From contig CAVSKL010000001.1 of assembly GCA_963728475.1 (NCBI GenBank), positions 2,003,059-2,067,058 on the forward strand: a stretch of DNA of 64,000 bases. Direction: 5' to 3'. Below the pieces are notes generated by a model. The model ran no database searches and had not been told where the DNA came from. It saw only the letters and a list, made by a program, of their open reading frames with translations. The DNA comes from CAVSKL01 sp963728475 [NCBI: Candidatus Eiseniibacteriota bacterium] (lineage in GTDB: Bacteria; Eisenbacteria; RBG-16-71-46; JABDJR01). Below are positions 1 through 10,301 of the stretch, in pieces. Both the position numbers and the translations under genes were made by a program. Every line of letters begins with the position of its first letter. The stretch's first letter is position 1.

Positions 1-3000
1 GTGGTCCACCGCGACCTCAAACCCTCCAACATCATGATCGACCGGGAAGGGAACGCCTTCGTCACCGACTTCGGGATCGCCCGGGTCGCCGATTCCCAGG
101 AGAACCTCACCGGGACCGGCATCCTGGTCGGCACCCCGGCCTACATGTCGCCGGAACAGGCCCAGGCCCGCGGCGACGTGGACGGCAAGGCGGACCTCTA
201 CGCCCTGGGGGCGATCGTGTTCGAGATGCTCACCGGGTCCCCCCCCTTCAAGCACGAGAGCCAGCTGGGCGTGCTCATGGCCCACATCAACGAACCGGCG
301 CCGAGCGTCTGCGACCGCAAACCGGGCATCCCCGAGCGGGTGGATGCGGTCCTCCGGCGCGCGCTGGCCAAGGATCCCGCCGATCGCCATGCCACCGCCG
401 ACGCCCTGGTGGAGGATCTCGCCGCCGCCCTCCGGGTGGACGCCGCCGGAATCCCCACCCAGCTGGTCTCGCTCACCCAGACCCTCTCCCTGGACCAGCT
501 CGCCGCCTTCGAGAGCCGGGCTCGGAAGAAGGACACCCCGTCCACCGCCACCCCCTCCGACCAGCAGCGGCAGATGAGCTCCGTCTATCTGGACGTCACC
601 GAGCTGGCCGAGATCCTCTACGAATCGGGGGCGGACGAGGAAACGGTGCGAGGGCGCATGGACCGGCTCTGGGAACGCTTCGGCGGCATCGCCGAGGCCG
701 CGCAGGGGGTGATCCAGAGCCGCACCGACCAGGTCGGGGTGGCGCTCTGGGGCCGGGAGCGGGCCAACGAGGACGACGCCGAGCGCGCGCTCCGGTCCAC
801 GTTCCGGATGAAGGACGCGGTGCTGGCGGAGACTCGCCGGCTCCTTGGAAAGGACTGGGAGCCGACCGAGGAGAATCCGCTCCCCTTCGCCGCCGGCGTC
901 ACCACCGGGCCGGTGCTCCTGGAGCGGGAGTCCGAAACCGGGAGCTACTCCGCCCGGGGGGCCTCGATCACCCTCGCCGGGCGCCTCAAGGAAGCGGCGC
1001 CCGCCGGCGCCATCCTGGTCGACTACGACACCTTCACCCAGGTGCGTGGGGTGTTCACCTTCCATCCCGCGGAGCCGCTCCGGGTGCGGGGGCGGAAGGA
1101 GCCGCTCGAAGTCTACGTGGCCAAGAGCGTGAAGCCTCGGGCGTTCCGCGTGCAGGCCCGAGGGATCGAGGGCGTCGAAACCCGGATGATCGGGCGCGAG
1201 ATCGAACTCCGGCTCCTGCAGGAGGCGCTCACCCTGACCCTGGAGGACGGCGAGACCCAGGTGGTGACGGTGGTGGGCGAGGCGGGGATCGGAAAGTCGC
1301 GGCTCCTGTTCGAGTTCACCAACTGGATCGATCTCCTCGACGAGACCATCTGGCTCTTCCGGGCCCGGGCCACCCAGCCGTCCATGCTCCAGCCCTACTC
1401 GCTCACCCGCGACCTCTTCTCCTTCCGGTTCCAGATCCTGGACTCGGATCCGCTGGACGAGGTGCGGGAGAAGTTCGTCCGGGGAGTGGCCGGGTTCCTG
1501 GGGGAAGGGACCGAGGACAAGGCGGTCCTGATCGGGCACCTGGTCGGGTTCGACTTCTCGGACCATCCCGCGGTGGCCTCGGCCATCCAGAAGCCGGAAC
1601 TGTTCCAGGAACACGCCCTCCGGTTCCTGAGTGAACTCTTCACCACCGCGTCGGAGGTTCATCCGGTGGTGCTCCAGATCGAGGACATCCACTGGGCCGA
1701 CGACCGGTCCCTGGACCTCATCAACCAGCTGGTGCGGGACAACGAACGGATCCCGCTCTTCGTGATCTGCATGGCCCGCCCCAGCCTCTACGAACGGCGG
1801 CCGCAATGGGGAGAGGGGCAGCGGTTCCACGAACGGGTCCACCTGGAGCCGCTCTCCCAGCTGTCCAGCCGGCGGCTGGTGAAGGAACTCCTGAAGAAGG
1901 TCCCCTCGGTTCCCGGCGAGCTCCGGGACCTGGTGGTGGAGCGGGCCGACGGCAATCCCTTCTACATCGAGGAACTGATCAAGGCGCTCATCGACGACCG
2001 GGTGATCCTGAAGGGGGAAGAGGAATGGTCGGTGGACACCACCCGGCTGAGCGGGCTCCGGGTGCCGCCCACCCTCACCGGAGTGCTCCAGTCCCGGCTC
2101 GACACCCTTCCGCCCGCGCTGCATCAGCTGTTGCAGCGGGCCTCGGTGGTGGGACGGATCTTCTGGGACCAGGCGGTGGTCCACCTGAGCAACGAGGCGG
2201 GGCTCTCCCGGAACGAGGTCGAGGAGATGCTCGAGGAACTCCGGGCCCGGGAGATGGTTCTCCGCCGGGAGCAGTCCGCGTTCGGCGACACCGGCGAGTA
2301 CGTCTTCCGCCACGCCATCCTTCGCGACGTGACCTACGAGACCCTCATCCCCCGCCAGCGCCGGGTGCTCCACAAGGCGACGGCGGAGTGGCTGCTGGGA
2401 GTGGGCGGGGAGCGCGCCGCCGAGTACACGCTCCGGGTGGCCGAGCACTTCGGGTTGGCCGGGGAACCCGCCACCGCGGCCCGGCAGCTGATCGGGGCGG
2501 CCCGGGCCGCCACCGTGCGCGGGGCGTTCGACGAGGCCTCGGGGACCCTGCAGCGGGCGCGGGAGATGGTCGAGGAGACCGACGACTCCGCGGCCAAGCT
2601 CGAGGTGGAGCTACAGACCGGCATCACCCGCGCGCAACGGGGAGCGCTCCGGGAGGCGCGGGAAGGCCTGGAACAGATCCTTGAGAAGGCCCGGACCGAC
2701 GACCACCGGGCGGTTCGAGCCGCCGCTCTCGGCGAACTTTCCCGGATCGCCCTCCTGCAGGACGACGTGGCCCGCGCCCAGAACCTCTTGGAGGAGGCGC
2801 TCCCCCTCACCCGTGAACTCGGCGACCGGCGGGCCCTGGCCATCGTCCTCCGCTACATGATGAACGCCCACTTCGACCAGCCGGAAAAGGCGGAGCCCTA
2901 CGCCCGGGAGGGGATCGCGCTGGCCCGGGAGCTGGGCGACCCCGACGCCGAAGCCGCCGGCCTGAACGGTCTCGCCATCATCAAGATGGTCCAGGGCCGG

Positions 3001-3555
3001 GCCGAGGAGGGGATTCGGATCGAGGAGGAGGCGCTGGCCATCTTCCGCCGGATCGGAAACCCGCGGGGGGTCGCCATGGCCGCCGGCAACATCGCGCTGG
3101 AGTACATGTACCAGGGTGACGTGGAACGGGCGCGCGAGCCGCTGGAACTGGCGCTGAAGTCCGGCCGGGACCTGGAAGCCAACCTCCGGGCCACCGGACT
3201 CGAGTACAAGGGACGCATGTTGATCCTGGAGAAGCGGGACGAGGAGGCCCTGGTCCAGCTCCTGGAGTCGCTGGAGATGGCGCTCGAGGCCGGGGCCAAG
3301 CCCACCGCGATGTTGACCCTGTTCGCGGTGCTCCGGGCCCGCCGGGGCGACCGGGAAACCGCGCTCCGATGGCTGGGACTCCTCCGCCGGCAGGTGGGGG
3401 CCTGGCAGTCCACCGACATCCTCAAGGACGTGGAGCGCTTCCTTCCCGAGGTCCGGGGGGACCTGCCGGACCAGACGGTGGACCGGGTCCTGGAGGAGGG
3501 AGCCTCCCTGGAACCGGGCGCGGTCCTCGAGGAGATCCGCCGCTCCCGGGGGTGA
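1..3555 (+). CDS. Ser/Thr protein kinase - cyclase-homology - ATPase - TPR regulator (5' partial)
   Basis: The window opens inside this gene. The visible 1184 residues begin at the kinase catalytic loop (HRDLKPSN) and DFG motif (TDFGIA), followed by the APE-like SPEQ segment, so the kinase N-lobe lies upstream of base 1. A class III nucleotide-cyclase homology region follows at about residues 190-375, then a large AAA/STAND-type ATPase with P-loop GEAGIGKS near residue 426 and Walker B-like LQIEDIHWADD near residue 560. The C-terminal third (about 830-1160) is helical TPR-like repeat. This architecture is known from large bacterial signalling kinases, in which the ATPase-TPR part senses or scaffolds and the kinase phosphorylates targets. 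The cyclase domain keeps an aspartate in YLDVTEL, but whether it is catalytic is unclear. Start not visible; stop at 3553-3555. Confidence 0.9.
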   Translation: MVHRDLKPSNIMIDREGNAFVTDFGIARVADSQENLTGTGILVGTPAYMSPEQAQARGDVDGKADLYALGAIVFEMLTGSPPFKHESQLGVLMAHINEPAPSVCDRKPGIPERVDAVLRRALAKDPADRHATADALVEDLAAALRVDAAGIPTQLVSLTQTLSLDQLAAFESRARKKDTPSTATPSDQQRQMSSVYLDVTELAEILYESGADEETVRGRMDRLWERFGGIAEAAQGVIQSRTDQVGVALWGRERANEDDAERALRSTFRMKDAVLAETRRLLGKDWEPTEENPLPFAAGVTTGPVLLERESETGSYSARGASITLAGRLKEAAPAGAILVDYDTFTQVRGVFTFHPAEPLRVRGRKEPLEVYVAKSVKPRAFRVQARGIEGVETRMIGREIELRLLQEALTLTLEDGETQVVTVVGEAGIGKSRLLFEFTNWIDLLDETIWLFRARATQPSMLQPYSLTRDLFSFRFQILDSDPLDEVREKFVRGVAGFLGEGTEDKAVLIGHLVGFDFSDHPAVASAIQKPELFQEHALRFLSELFTTASEVHPVVLQIEDIHWADDRSLDLINQLVRDNERIPLFVICMARPSLYERRPQWGEGQRFHERVHLEPLSQLSSRRLVKELLKKVPSVPGELRDLVVERADGNPFYIEELIKALIDDRVILKGEEEWSVDTTRLSGLRVPPTLTGVLQSRLDTLPPALHQLLQRASVVGRIFWDQAVVHLSNEAGLSRNEVEEMLEELRAREMVLRREQSAFGDTGEYVFRHAILRDVTYETLIPRQRRVLHKATAEWLLGVGGERAAEYTLRVAEHFGLAGEPATAARQLIGAARAATVRGAFDEASGTLQRAREMVEETDDSAAKLEVELQTGITRAQRGALREAREGLEQILEKARTDDHRAVRAAALGELSRIALLQDDVARAQNLLEEALPLTRELGDRRALAIVLRYMMNAHFDQPEKAEPYAREGIALARELGDPDAEAAGLNGLAIIKMVQGRAEEGIRIEEEALAIFRRIGNPRGVAMAAGNIALEYMYQGDVERAREPLELALKSGRDLEANLRATGLEYKGRMLILEKRDEEALVQLLESLEMALEAGAKPTAMLTLFAVLRARRGDRETALRWLGLLRRQVGAWQSTDILKDVERFLPEVRGDLPDQTVDRVLEEGASLEPGAVLEEIRRSRG

Positions 3556-3683
3556 GATCGCGCCCGGGCGGGCGGTGGTGTATCCTGGCAGGGTTCCGGG
3601 CGGCGCCGCCGGCCCGGCGTTTCCTCCGCGCCCCCGGGGCTTCCGCCGCCTCCGGGGCTTTTCGACCACCGGCGGCCGGACCC

Positions 3684-5369
3684 GTGAACCGTATGAACCG
3701 ACCGCTACCCAAGCTCGACCCCGACCTTCTCCGCGCGGAGATCCTGGGTGCCGACCACCTCTTCACCACCCCCTTCGGGAAGCGCCTCATGCTCTACGCG
3801 GACTACACCGCGTCCGGCCGGAACGTGCGTTTCATCGAGCGCTACCTGGTGCGGATCGAGGAGCGCTACGCCAACACCCACACCGAGGACGACGAGACCG
3901 GCCGAAGTACCACCGAACTCCTCCAGGAGGCGGAGCGGACGATCAAGCGGGCGGTGAACGGGAACGACGACACCCGGATCGTGGCAGTGGGGACCGGTTC
4001 CACCGGCGCCATCCAGAAGCTGCAGGAGATCCTCGGGGTGTACCTGCCGCCGGCCACCCGGGAGCGGCTGGGGCCCCACTTCTCCGAGCTTCGACGGACG
4101 GGGCCGGTGGTGTTCGTGGGCCCCTACGAGCACCACTCCAACGAGGTCTCGTGGCGGGAGTCGCTGGCCGAGGTGGTGGAGGTGGCCCTCGACCCCGAAG
4201 GCGGGGTGGACCTGGCCGACCTGGACCGGCGGCTGGCCGATCCGGCCTTCGAGGGCCGGCCGAGGATCGGGGCGTTCTCCGCGGCCTCGAACGTGACGGG
4301 AAGGACGTCCCCGGTTCACGACATCGCCCGCCTCCTCCATCGACACGGGGCGCTGGCCTGCTTCGACTTCGCCGCCTGCGCGCCCTACCTGAAGATGGAC
4401 ATGAACCGGGACGCGGAGTCGTACTTCGACGCGCTCTACTTCTCCCCCCACAAGTACCTGGGGGGGCCGGGGGCGTGCGGGATCCTTCTCTTCAACCGGC
4501 GGATCTACCGCGAGGATCTCCCCCCCACCTTCGCCGCCGGCGGTACCGTGGACTACGTGGGGTTCAACGGCCAGGAGTACACCCGGGACATCGAGGCGCG
4601 GGAGAAGGCGGGGACGCCGGGGACGTTGCAGATTCTTCGCGCCGCGCTGGCCATGCAGTTGGCGGAGGCGGTGGGGTACGAGGAGATCGGGCGCCGGGAG
4701 CGCGGCCAGGTCCGGACCGCCCTCGCCCGCTTCACCCGGCATCCCGGGATCGAGATCCTGGGGAATCCGGACCCCGAGCGGCGGATCGCCATCATCTCGT
4801 TCAACATCCGCCACGGCGACCGCTATCTGCATCCCAAGCTGGGGACGCGTCTCCTCAACGACCTGTTCGGGATCCAGTCCCGGGCCGGATGTTCGTGCGC
4901 GGGCCCCTACGGGCACCATCTGCTTCACATCGACGCCGAGACCTCGGGCCGCTACCAGGCCCAGATCGTGGCCGGCTGCCAGGGGGTGAAGCCGGGCTGG
5001 ATCCGGATCGGCTGCCACTACACCATGGATGACGCCGACCTGGACTATCTCTGCAGCGCGGTGGAGTTTCTGGCCGGCCACGGACCGGACTTCATCCCGC
5101 TCTACCACTTCGACCTGAGGTCCGGCGCGTGGACGCACCGCGAGGACCGCTCCGAGCCGCCCCGGTTCGGCCTGGACCTGGCCCTGGAGCCGCCGGCGGA
5201 GCCCCGGCCGCCCCTCGCCCGCGCCGAGCGCGAGGCCGCCTACCGCTCCTACCTGGACCAGGCCCACGCATGGGTCCAACGCCTGGCCGGCGCCGCCCCC
5301 GCGGCCTACCGCCCCCTGCCCGAGGCCCAGGAGGCGCTCGCCTTCTTCCGGGTGGTCGAGTACGAGTAG
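3684..5369 (+). CDS. Cysteine desulfurase-like PLP enzyme (class V aminotransferase fold)
   Basis: The 561-residue product has the class V aminotransferase fold. It opens with YADYTASGRNVRFIERYL, carries a PLP-lysine motif SPHKYLGGPGACG (Lys near 257), and has a cysteine-rich loop RAGCSCAGPYGH (Cys near 403 and 405) where NifS/SufS desulfurases hold the nucleophilic cysteine. Known relatives take sulfur from cysteine for Fe-S or thio-cofactor synthesis, but this longer variant (usual desulfurases are about 400 residues) may act on another substrate. I start it at GTG 3684; ATG 3693 is equally possible, and neither has a clear Shine-Dalgarno. The reading frame continues upstream into the kinase gene, but that part lacks family similarity. 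It converges with the large secreted protein gene 27 bp downstream. Confidence 0.82.
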   Translation: MNRMNRPLPKLDPDLLRAEILGADHLFTTPFGKRLMLYADYTASGRNVRFIERYLVRIEERYANTHTEDDETGRSTTELLQEAERTIKRAVNGNDDTRIVAVGTGSTGAIQKLQEILGVYLPPATRERLGPHFSELRRTGPVVFVGPYEHHSNEVSWRESLAEVVEVALDPEGGVDLADLDRRLADPAFEGRPRIGAFSAASNVTGRTSPVHDIARLLHRHGALACFDFAACAPYLKMDMNRDAESYFDALYFSPHKYLGGPGACGILLFNRRIYREDLPPTFAAGGTVDYVGFNGQEYTRDIEAREKAGTPGTLQILRAALAMQLAEAVGYEEIGRRERGQVRTALARFTRHPGIEILGNPDPERRIAIISFNIRHGDRYLHPKLGTRLLNDLFGIQSRAGCSCAGPYGHHLLHIDAETSGRYQAQIVAGCQGVKPGWIRIGCHYTMDDADLDYLCSAVEFLAGHGPDFIPLYHFDLRSGAWTHREDRSEPPRFGLDLALEPPAEPRPPLARAEREAAYRSYLDQAHAWVQRLAGAAPAAYRPLPEAQEALAFFRVVEYE

Positions 5370-5396
5370 CGCCGTCCTGGGAACCGGGGCCCTTCC

Positions 5397-8300
5397 TCAG
5401 CGCACTACGACGGCCTTCCCGGTCACGGTCAGGCCGGCAGCCCGGAGTCTCACGAAGTAGACGCCGGCGGCGGACCTTCCCGGCCTCTGAAAGAGCTCCG
5501 AGAACGCCACGGACCCGGTCGGTCCCAGGACGGTGCGCCTTCCCACAAGCCTCCCTTGGAGGTCCAGCACGGTGATGGTTCCCCAGAGCCGGCCCCCGAG
5601 GTCGTAGACGAGCGCTGAGGTCGATCGGATGGGATTCGGGGATACGGTCAAGCGTAGAAAGGGTTGGGCGACTCCGGCGCCGGCTCCGATCCCGGTCTGG
5701 TTGCTGGCCCGGTTGGCCTGGACGAACGTGACCGCTCCGAGGCCGGTGCCGTTCTGGGCGTAGACCGTCGCCCGCAACACGGTCGTGCGGACTAGGGACC
5801 TATCGGCGAACCCGAAGGGTGTCGGAAGCAGGGTCCAGCGGACGGAGGCCGAATCACCGCTGGCCAGGCTTCCGATCCAAACGGTGTCGCTTCCAGCCGC
5901 AGTGAGCACGGAGTCCGTAGAGATCGCGGCGTAGACACCGGTCGCGGACCCGGCGCCCACGTTCCGTACGACCCCGGTGACCCGGAAGGCGTGCCCGACA
6001 GACACCGAGTCCGGAGCCCGGAGCGAGGGCAGGAGAACCACGGGTACTGCCGGCGTGGTGAACAGGGCGGTGACGATGCTGTCTTGGCGGGCGGCGGCGG
6101 CGGCGGTCAGGTCGAGAGCCTCCTGTCCCTGGTCCAAGGCGAGCAGCCGGCCCTCGGCGTTCCCGGGGTCGGCAAGATAAGCGGCAAGGGCCAAATGGAA
6201 CCGTATCCGCGCGAAGCTCGCTTCGAACACCGACCTGGTCAGAGCGGTATAGGTGGAGTCGTACGCGGGCACGCTTCGGAGGGCGGAGGCGTAGGCGGCG
6301 AGCGCGGGTCCCCCCGCCCATTGACGCCGGTCGGCCAGTTGATCGTCGGCGCCCACCAACCCGGGTAGACGGAGGGCGAGGGAGGTCGTGTCCTGGTCGC
6401 GGAGGTCATCCATGGCCTGCCGGGCCAGAGTCGCGTAGTCCGCTTGCGCGGTCGTGGCTTCGGCCAAGAGAGTCCGATACACGCCGGCCGAAGGCCGATG
6501 GGTCCGGACAACGGGCGCTCCGGCGGCGGCGACAATGGAAGGCCTCCCGGGTGACATCGACCCGTCCGGATGGAACGCCTCTCCCGCCATCTCCGGAACG
6601 TAGGTACCGGCGATGGCGCTCAGGCCTCGTGACCCGAGCTGGGTGTTTACAAAGTACCCTGCCGCCGAGGCCGCTTTCGTGATTGCACCGACCAGAGCCA
6701 TCAGGCCCGTTCCCCATCCGGTCGTTATGAGGCTGAGAGCATCGGTCACATCCGCGATCGTTCCCAGGAAGTCCGCCGTGCTTTCGTTGGCTTGGATGCG
6801 TTCGTGATAGGCGCCGGAGAGGTTGCGGACGTGCGATACCGTGGCCGTCACCTGGCTGTCGGCATCGGCCTCTGATCCGGTGAAGTCGTCCGCCCCGGCC
6901 CACGAGGCGGACTGGTCCAGGTACCCCTGGGTCTGAGACGCGTAGCCGCTGAGGAGGACCGTTCCGGCGATGCCGTGAGTCGCGGCGCCGGCCGCGCTGC
7001 CGAACAAGCTCCCTCCTCCATCCCCGAACTGACTCTGGATCTCCCCAAAAGCCAGGTCGATGGCCTCCTGCAAGAGAGCGTCGTCCGGTGAGGCGACTCC
7101 CGGAGCGCAGCGCTCGTAGATGTATTGAGCAAGGGTAACCAAAGCACGCGAAAGTACCGGCTGGACCACGCTCTTGAGAAGCTCGGAGTTCAGGAGGGGC
7201 ACCAGGATCGTGTGGCTCTCGAAGAGCGAGCCAACCAGGATATCGACGATACTGCCCAGGTTGCGGCCGGCGTCGTCGGCCATGGTGAGAGCCCCGGGTA
7301 CTGCGTCCACCGGGTGGGGGTCCGACCCGTCGCGGGCGGGGTCGAAGTTGTACGCGTGACGCATACCGCGCAACGCGAAATTCAACCGGTGCAGGGCCAG
7401 GAGATCCGCTGGATCCGGGGTGGCGGTGTCGATTCTGCTCGCCAGAAATTCTTGCACCGATTGTACGTCGTAGGGGTGGCCCGGAAGCCCGAGTCCGGTG
7501 AAGAGAGTGTATCTCAAATCGTCCAACTCTCCGGAATAGTAGTGAGCTTCGTCGGATGCAATCTCCACGGGGTCGCTCTCCACGTACACGGTGGCGCTCC
7601 CGGAATCGAGGCCGCTTGCGGTTGCGGTGATCCGCGCTTGGTCGGGGCCGGTTCCAGCGGTGAGGGTAACGCTCGCCACTCCCCCGGAGGTGGCCGCGTC
7701 GCTCGCCGACAATGACCCGCCGCCGGAGAGCGCAAAGTGGATGTTGCGGCCGGTGTCGCCGGCCACCAGGTGGCCCGCGGCGTCCTCCACCCGGACCAGA
7801 AGGGTCGATTGGCTGGCACCGTCCGGTGGAATCGAAGCCGGGTCGGGAAGAAGCGCCAGCCGGGCAGGCGGACCGATCACTTGAGCGGTTACGCGATAGG
7901 TCACGACTCCGGAGACACTTGGGGTTGGCGCGGAAATGCGCAGCTGGACGGCATGGTCCCCAAGGCTGGTGGGAAGGAGCGGCCCCTCGGCCTGGAGTCC
8001 CCCGTTCACGTCCATCGCCTCCTGAAAGCTCCGCCAGCTGGCACCGTCGAGCCACCAGTCCCCGGTCACGGTTCCGGTGAAGGTGCCGGTAATGCGGGCT
8101 TCCGGAAAGAGCGCCGTCCCTTCGGGAACGATGACCCCGGATTCCGGTCCATATAGGGAGATCATGCTGATGGGCACGGCGGGAGGTGAATACGTAAAGC
8201 TCCCGACGGAGCTGGAAGGCCCATCTCCGCCGGAATTAACGGCCGACACTCGCCAATAGATTTCGCCGTCTCTCGGAGCCAAGGTGACCATCTTCGAGGA

Positions 8301-10217
8301 GCCGATGATGTCGCTTTGCGACCAGGTCAGGTCCGAACCGGGAGGAAACGCCGGATCGACCGAGTAAGTCAGGTCGTAGGAAGTCGCCCCGGGGACATCG
8401 CTCCAGTCGAAAGGGATGACGTTGGACGCGACGCTTGCGTCCGGGCCCGGGAAGACCAAGTCGGGAACGCCGGGCGCGGGAACCGAGGCGGCGGCGCTGA
8501 ACTGGCGGACTTCGCTCTCCATCCCCGGCTGGCCGGCCGGGTCGACTGCGGTCACGCTCCAATAGCCGAGAGAACCCGTATTGATGGTGGCTGCCGGCAT
8601 CCGGATCGACAGATCCTGGGTGCTTTGGAGCCAGACCCTCGGGCCGGCGGGACTACCGCTGCGAGCCTGAACGACGTACGCCACCGCTCCCGGCACGGTC
8701 AGCCAGGAGAAGGTTTCGGGCAACTTAACGGTCGCCTCGGCGCCGGGCGTGTTCAGCGCGGGAGCAAGAAGACTCGCCGCTGTCGACACCAGCCGAAAAC
8801 TTCGCGGTGTAGCAAAGGAGGTGAAAGGGCTCCCGCTGGCCGCCCGCACCGACCACCAGTAGGTGGAATCCGGATCGAGAGGAGTGTCGTAGGGGTAGGA
8901 AGCCGTCGTATCGCCGAGCTGTCGAGTCCACACGATCTCGTTCAGAGAGGGGTCCTTGGCCACTCGGACCACGTACCCGAGAGCCTCGGGCATCGTGTGC
9001 CAGGTGAACAGCGGCAACGCCGCAAGGGTGTCTCCGTCGGCCGGCGAGATCGGATCCGGAGAAACGCCGTCGGTGAGCGTGCCGAGGTAGATCCCGCTCT
9101 GTCCCCCGGAAGGTTGCCCCCTCCAGACGACCGCGAAGCGGCCCTGACCGTCGGTGGCGATGTCCGGGTCGTCCGCCGGAACCACGCCGTCGGAAACCGG
9201 GATGGAATTGTCGCTCAACGTGCCGTCGGCTCCCCACTGCCCGGCATAGATCCTCCCCGTGCCGGTCGAGGAGTCGACCCACACGGTCAGCACCGGACGC
9301 CCCCATTCCCCCGCGAGACGGGGGGCGCGGGACGGCCCGGGAGGAGGGCTCACCGCCGACTCGTGGTTGTTCGACACCCATCGGTAGATGTTGTCGCTTC
9401 CGGATGGATTGTCTTGGGCGACGATGTATGTGGAGAGCGAACTCAGAGAGAGAACGTCCGGGGCCCGAACCGTGCGGTTCAGGATCATGGAGATTGAGGG
9501 GGCGCCGCCTCCTGCGGGATAGACCGCCCGGTACAGGTAAGAACTGGGGAAGATGAACCCGTAGTCGTCGAGCCAGACCACCGTCGTACGGCCCGAAGCA
9601 TCCACCGACACCGCCGGCGACTTGGTGGAAGGGAGTATTCCCCAATTCCCAGGAACTTCCGACCGGATCAAGTTTCCGGCAGCGTCGAGCACGCGGTAGT
9701 AGACGTAGTAGATGTAGGTGGTCCGTTGATATACGACGTGGCTGTCGCCGGTCGGGGATACGGAGATGTCGGGGTTGCCGCAATTTGTTCCGGTCTCGAC
9801 GGCCTTCGGCGGCACCTGGAGGTCTCCGTCGGTGCCGACCCGGGCGAACCAGATGGTCCCGTTGAGCGATCCGCCCTGACGCCAGATGATGAACGTGCGG
9901 CCGGTGTCGTCGACCCCGATCCTTGGGTGGCTCGGTGCCGCCCCGGTGGAGGTGATTTGGATCGGGCCTTCGATTCGGCGCCCGGATCCGTCGAACTCGG
10001 CCCACTGAACCTCGTTGCCGCCGGTACGATCGTCGACCCAAACCAGTCTGATCAGTCCGTCGGGACCGATGGCAACGGCGGGATCCATGGCGCTGTACGG
10101 GGGCGAGGTCAAGCGGATGGCCGGCTCGGCCCCGGGGGCCGCGAGTACCAGCAGTGCTAGCACGGCGAGCAATACGACGGTCGGCGATCCCCCGTGGCGC
10201 GATGAGTTGGCTGGCAT
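5397..10217 (-). CDS. Large secreted multidomain protein with C-terminal sorting domain
   Basis: The 1606-residue product starts with a signal peptide (VVLLAVLALLVLAAPGAEPA). The first about 380 residues are repeated short beta motifs with IGPDG, SPTGD and TDGQG turns, resembling BNR/propeller repeats. Three fibronectin type III-like modules follow (for example SPADGDTLAALPLFTW and GPDASVASNVIPFDW). A Big_1/invasin-like Ig domain lies near residues 780-875 (PARLALLPDPASIPPDG). The next about 500 residues are unassigned. The C-terminus (SPNPIRSTSALVYDLG ... GVYFVRLRAAG) is a FlgD-like/type IX secretion C-terminal domain. The protein is therefore probably exported and surface-attached; its ligand or enzyme activity is unknown. 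ATG 10217 has a purine-rich GGAGGGGAG immediately upstream. The PEP-CTERM gene lies 84 bp upstream on the same strand. Confidence 0.85.
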   Translation of the reverse strand: MPANSSRHGGSPTVVLLAVLALLVLAAPGAEPAIRLTSPPYSAMDPAVAIGPDGLIRLVWVDDRTGGNEVQWAEFDGSGRRIEGPIQITSTGAAPSHPRIGVDDTGRTFIIWRQGGSLNGTIWFARVGTDGDLQVPPKAVETGTNCGNPDISVSPTGDSHVVYQRTTYIYYVYYRVLDAAGNLIRSEVPGNWGILPSTKSPAVSVDASGRTTVVWLDDYGFIFPSSYLYRAVYPAGGGAPSISMILNRTVRAPDVLSLSSLSTYIVAQDNPSGSDNIYRWVSNNHESAVSPPPGPSRAPRLAGEWGRPVLTVWVDSSTGTGRIYAGQWGADGTLSDNSIPVSDGVVPADDPDIATDGQGRFAVVWRGQPSGGQSGIYLGTLTDGVSPDPISPADGDTLAALPLFTWHTMPEALGYVVRVAKDPSLNEIVWTRQLGDTTASYPYDTPLDPDSTYWWSVRAASGSPFTSFATPRSFRLVSTAASLLAPALNTPGAEATVKLPETFSWLTVPGAVAYVVQARSGSPAGPRVWLQSTQDLSIRMPAATINTGSLGYWSVTAVDPAGQPGMESEVRQFSAAASVPAPGVPDLVFPGPDASVASNVIPFDWSDVPGATSYDLTYSVDPAFPPGSDLTWSQSDIIGSSKMVTLAPRDGEIYWRVSAVNSGGDGPSSSVGSFTYSPPAVPISMISLYGPESGVIVPEGTALFPEARITGTFTGTVTGDWWLDGASWRSFQEAMDVNGGLQAEGPLLPTSLGDHAVQLRISAPTPSVSGVVTYRVTAQVIGPPARLALLPDPASIPPDGASQSTLLVRVEDAAGHLVAGDTGRNIHFALSGGGSLSASDAATSGGVASVTLTAGTGPDQARITATASGLDSGSATVYVESDPVEIASDEAHYYSGELDDLRYTLFTGLGLPGHPYDVQSVQEFLASRIDTATPDPADLLALHRLNFALRGMRHAYNFDPARDGSDPHPVDAVPGALTMADDAGRNLGSIVDILVGSLFESHTILVPLLNSELLKSVVQPVLSRALVTLAQYIYERCAPGVASPDDALLQEAIDLAFGEIQSQFGDGGGSLFGSAAGAATHGIAGTVLLSGYASQTQGYLDQSASWAGADDFTGSEADADSQVTATVSHVRNLSGAYHERIQANESTADFLGTIADVTDALSLITTGWGTGLMALVGAITKAASAAGYFVNTQLGSRGLSAIAGTYVPEMAGEAFHPDGSMSPGRPSIVAAAGAPVVRTHRPSAGVYRTLLAEATTAQADYATLARQAMDDLRDQDTTSLALRLPGLVGADDQLADRRQWAGGPALAAYASALRSVPAYDSTYTALTRSVFEASFARIRFHLALAAYLADPGNAEGRLLALDQGQEALDLTAAAAARQDSIVTALFTTPAVPVVLLPSLRAPDSVSVGHAFRVTGVVRNVGAGSATGVYAAISTDSVLTAAGSDTVWIGSLASGDSASVRWTLLPTPFGFADRSLVRTTVLRATVYAQNGTGLGAVTFVQANRASNQTGIGAGAGVAQPFLRLTVSPNPIRSTSALVYDLGGRLWGTITVLDLQGRLVGRRTVLGPTGSVAFSELFQRPGRSAAGVYFVRLRAAGLTVTGKAVVVR

Positions 10218-10301
10218 CTCCCCTCCGGCTCCAAGCGGCCCGCCCGAGGTGAGGGTGCGACACGAAGTCGCGGCGAGACGGGCTCTCAGGGCGACTGCTG
10301 A

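Noticed and set aside
2611-3669. 352-codon minus-strand ORF opposite the kinase gene
   Set aside because: High-GC shadow with Pro/Gly/Arg-biased composition; the plus frame has clear domains.
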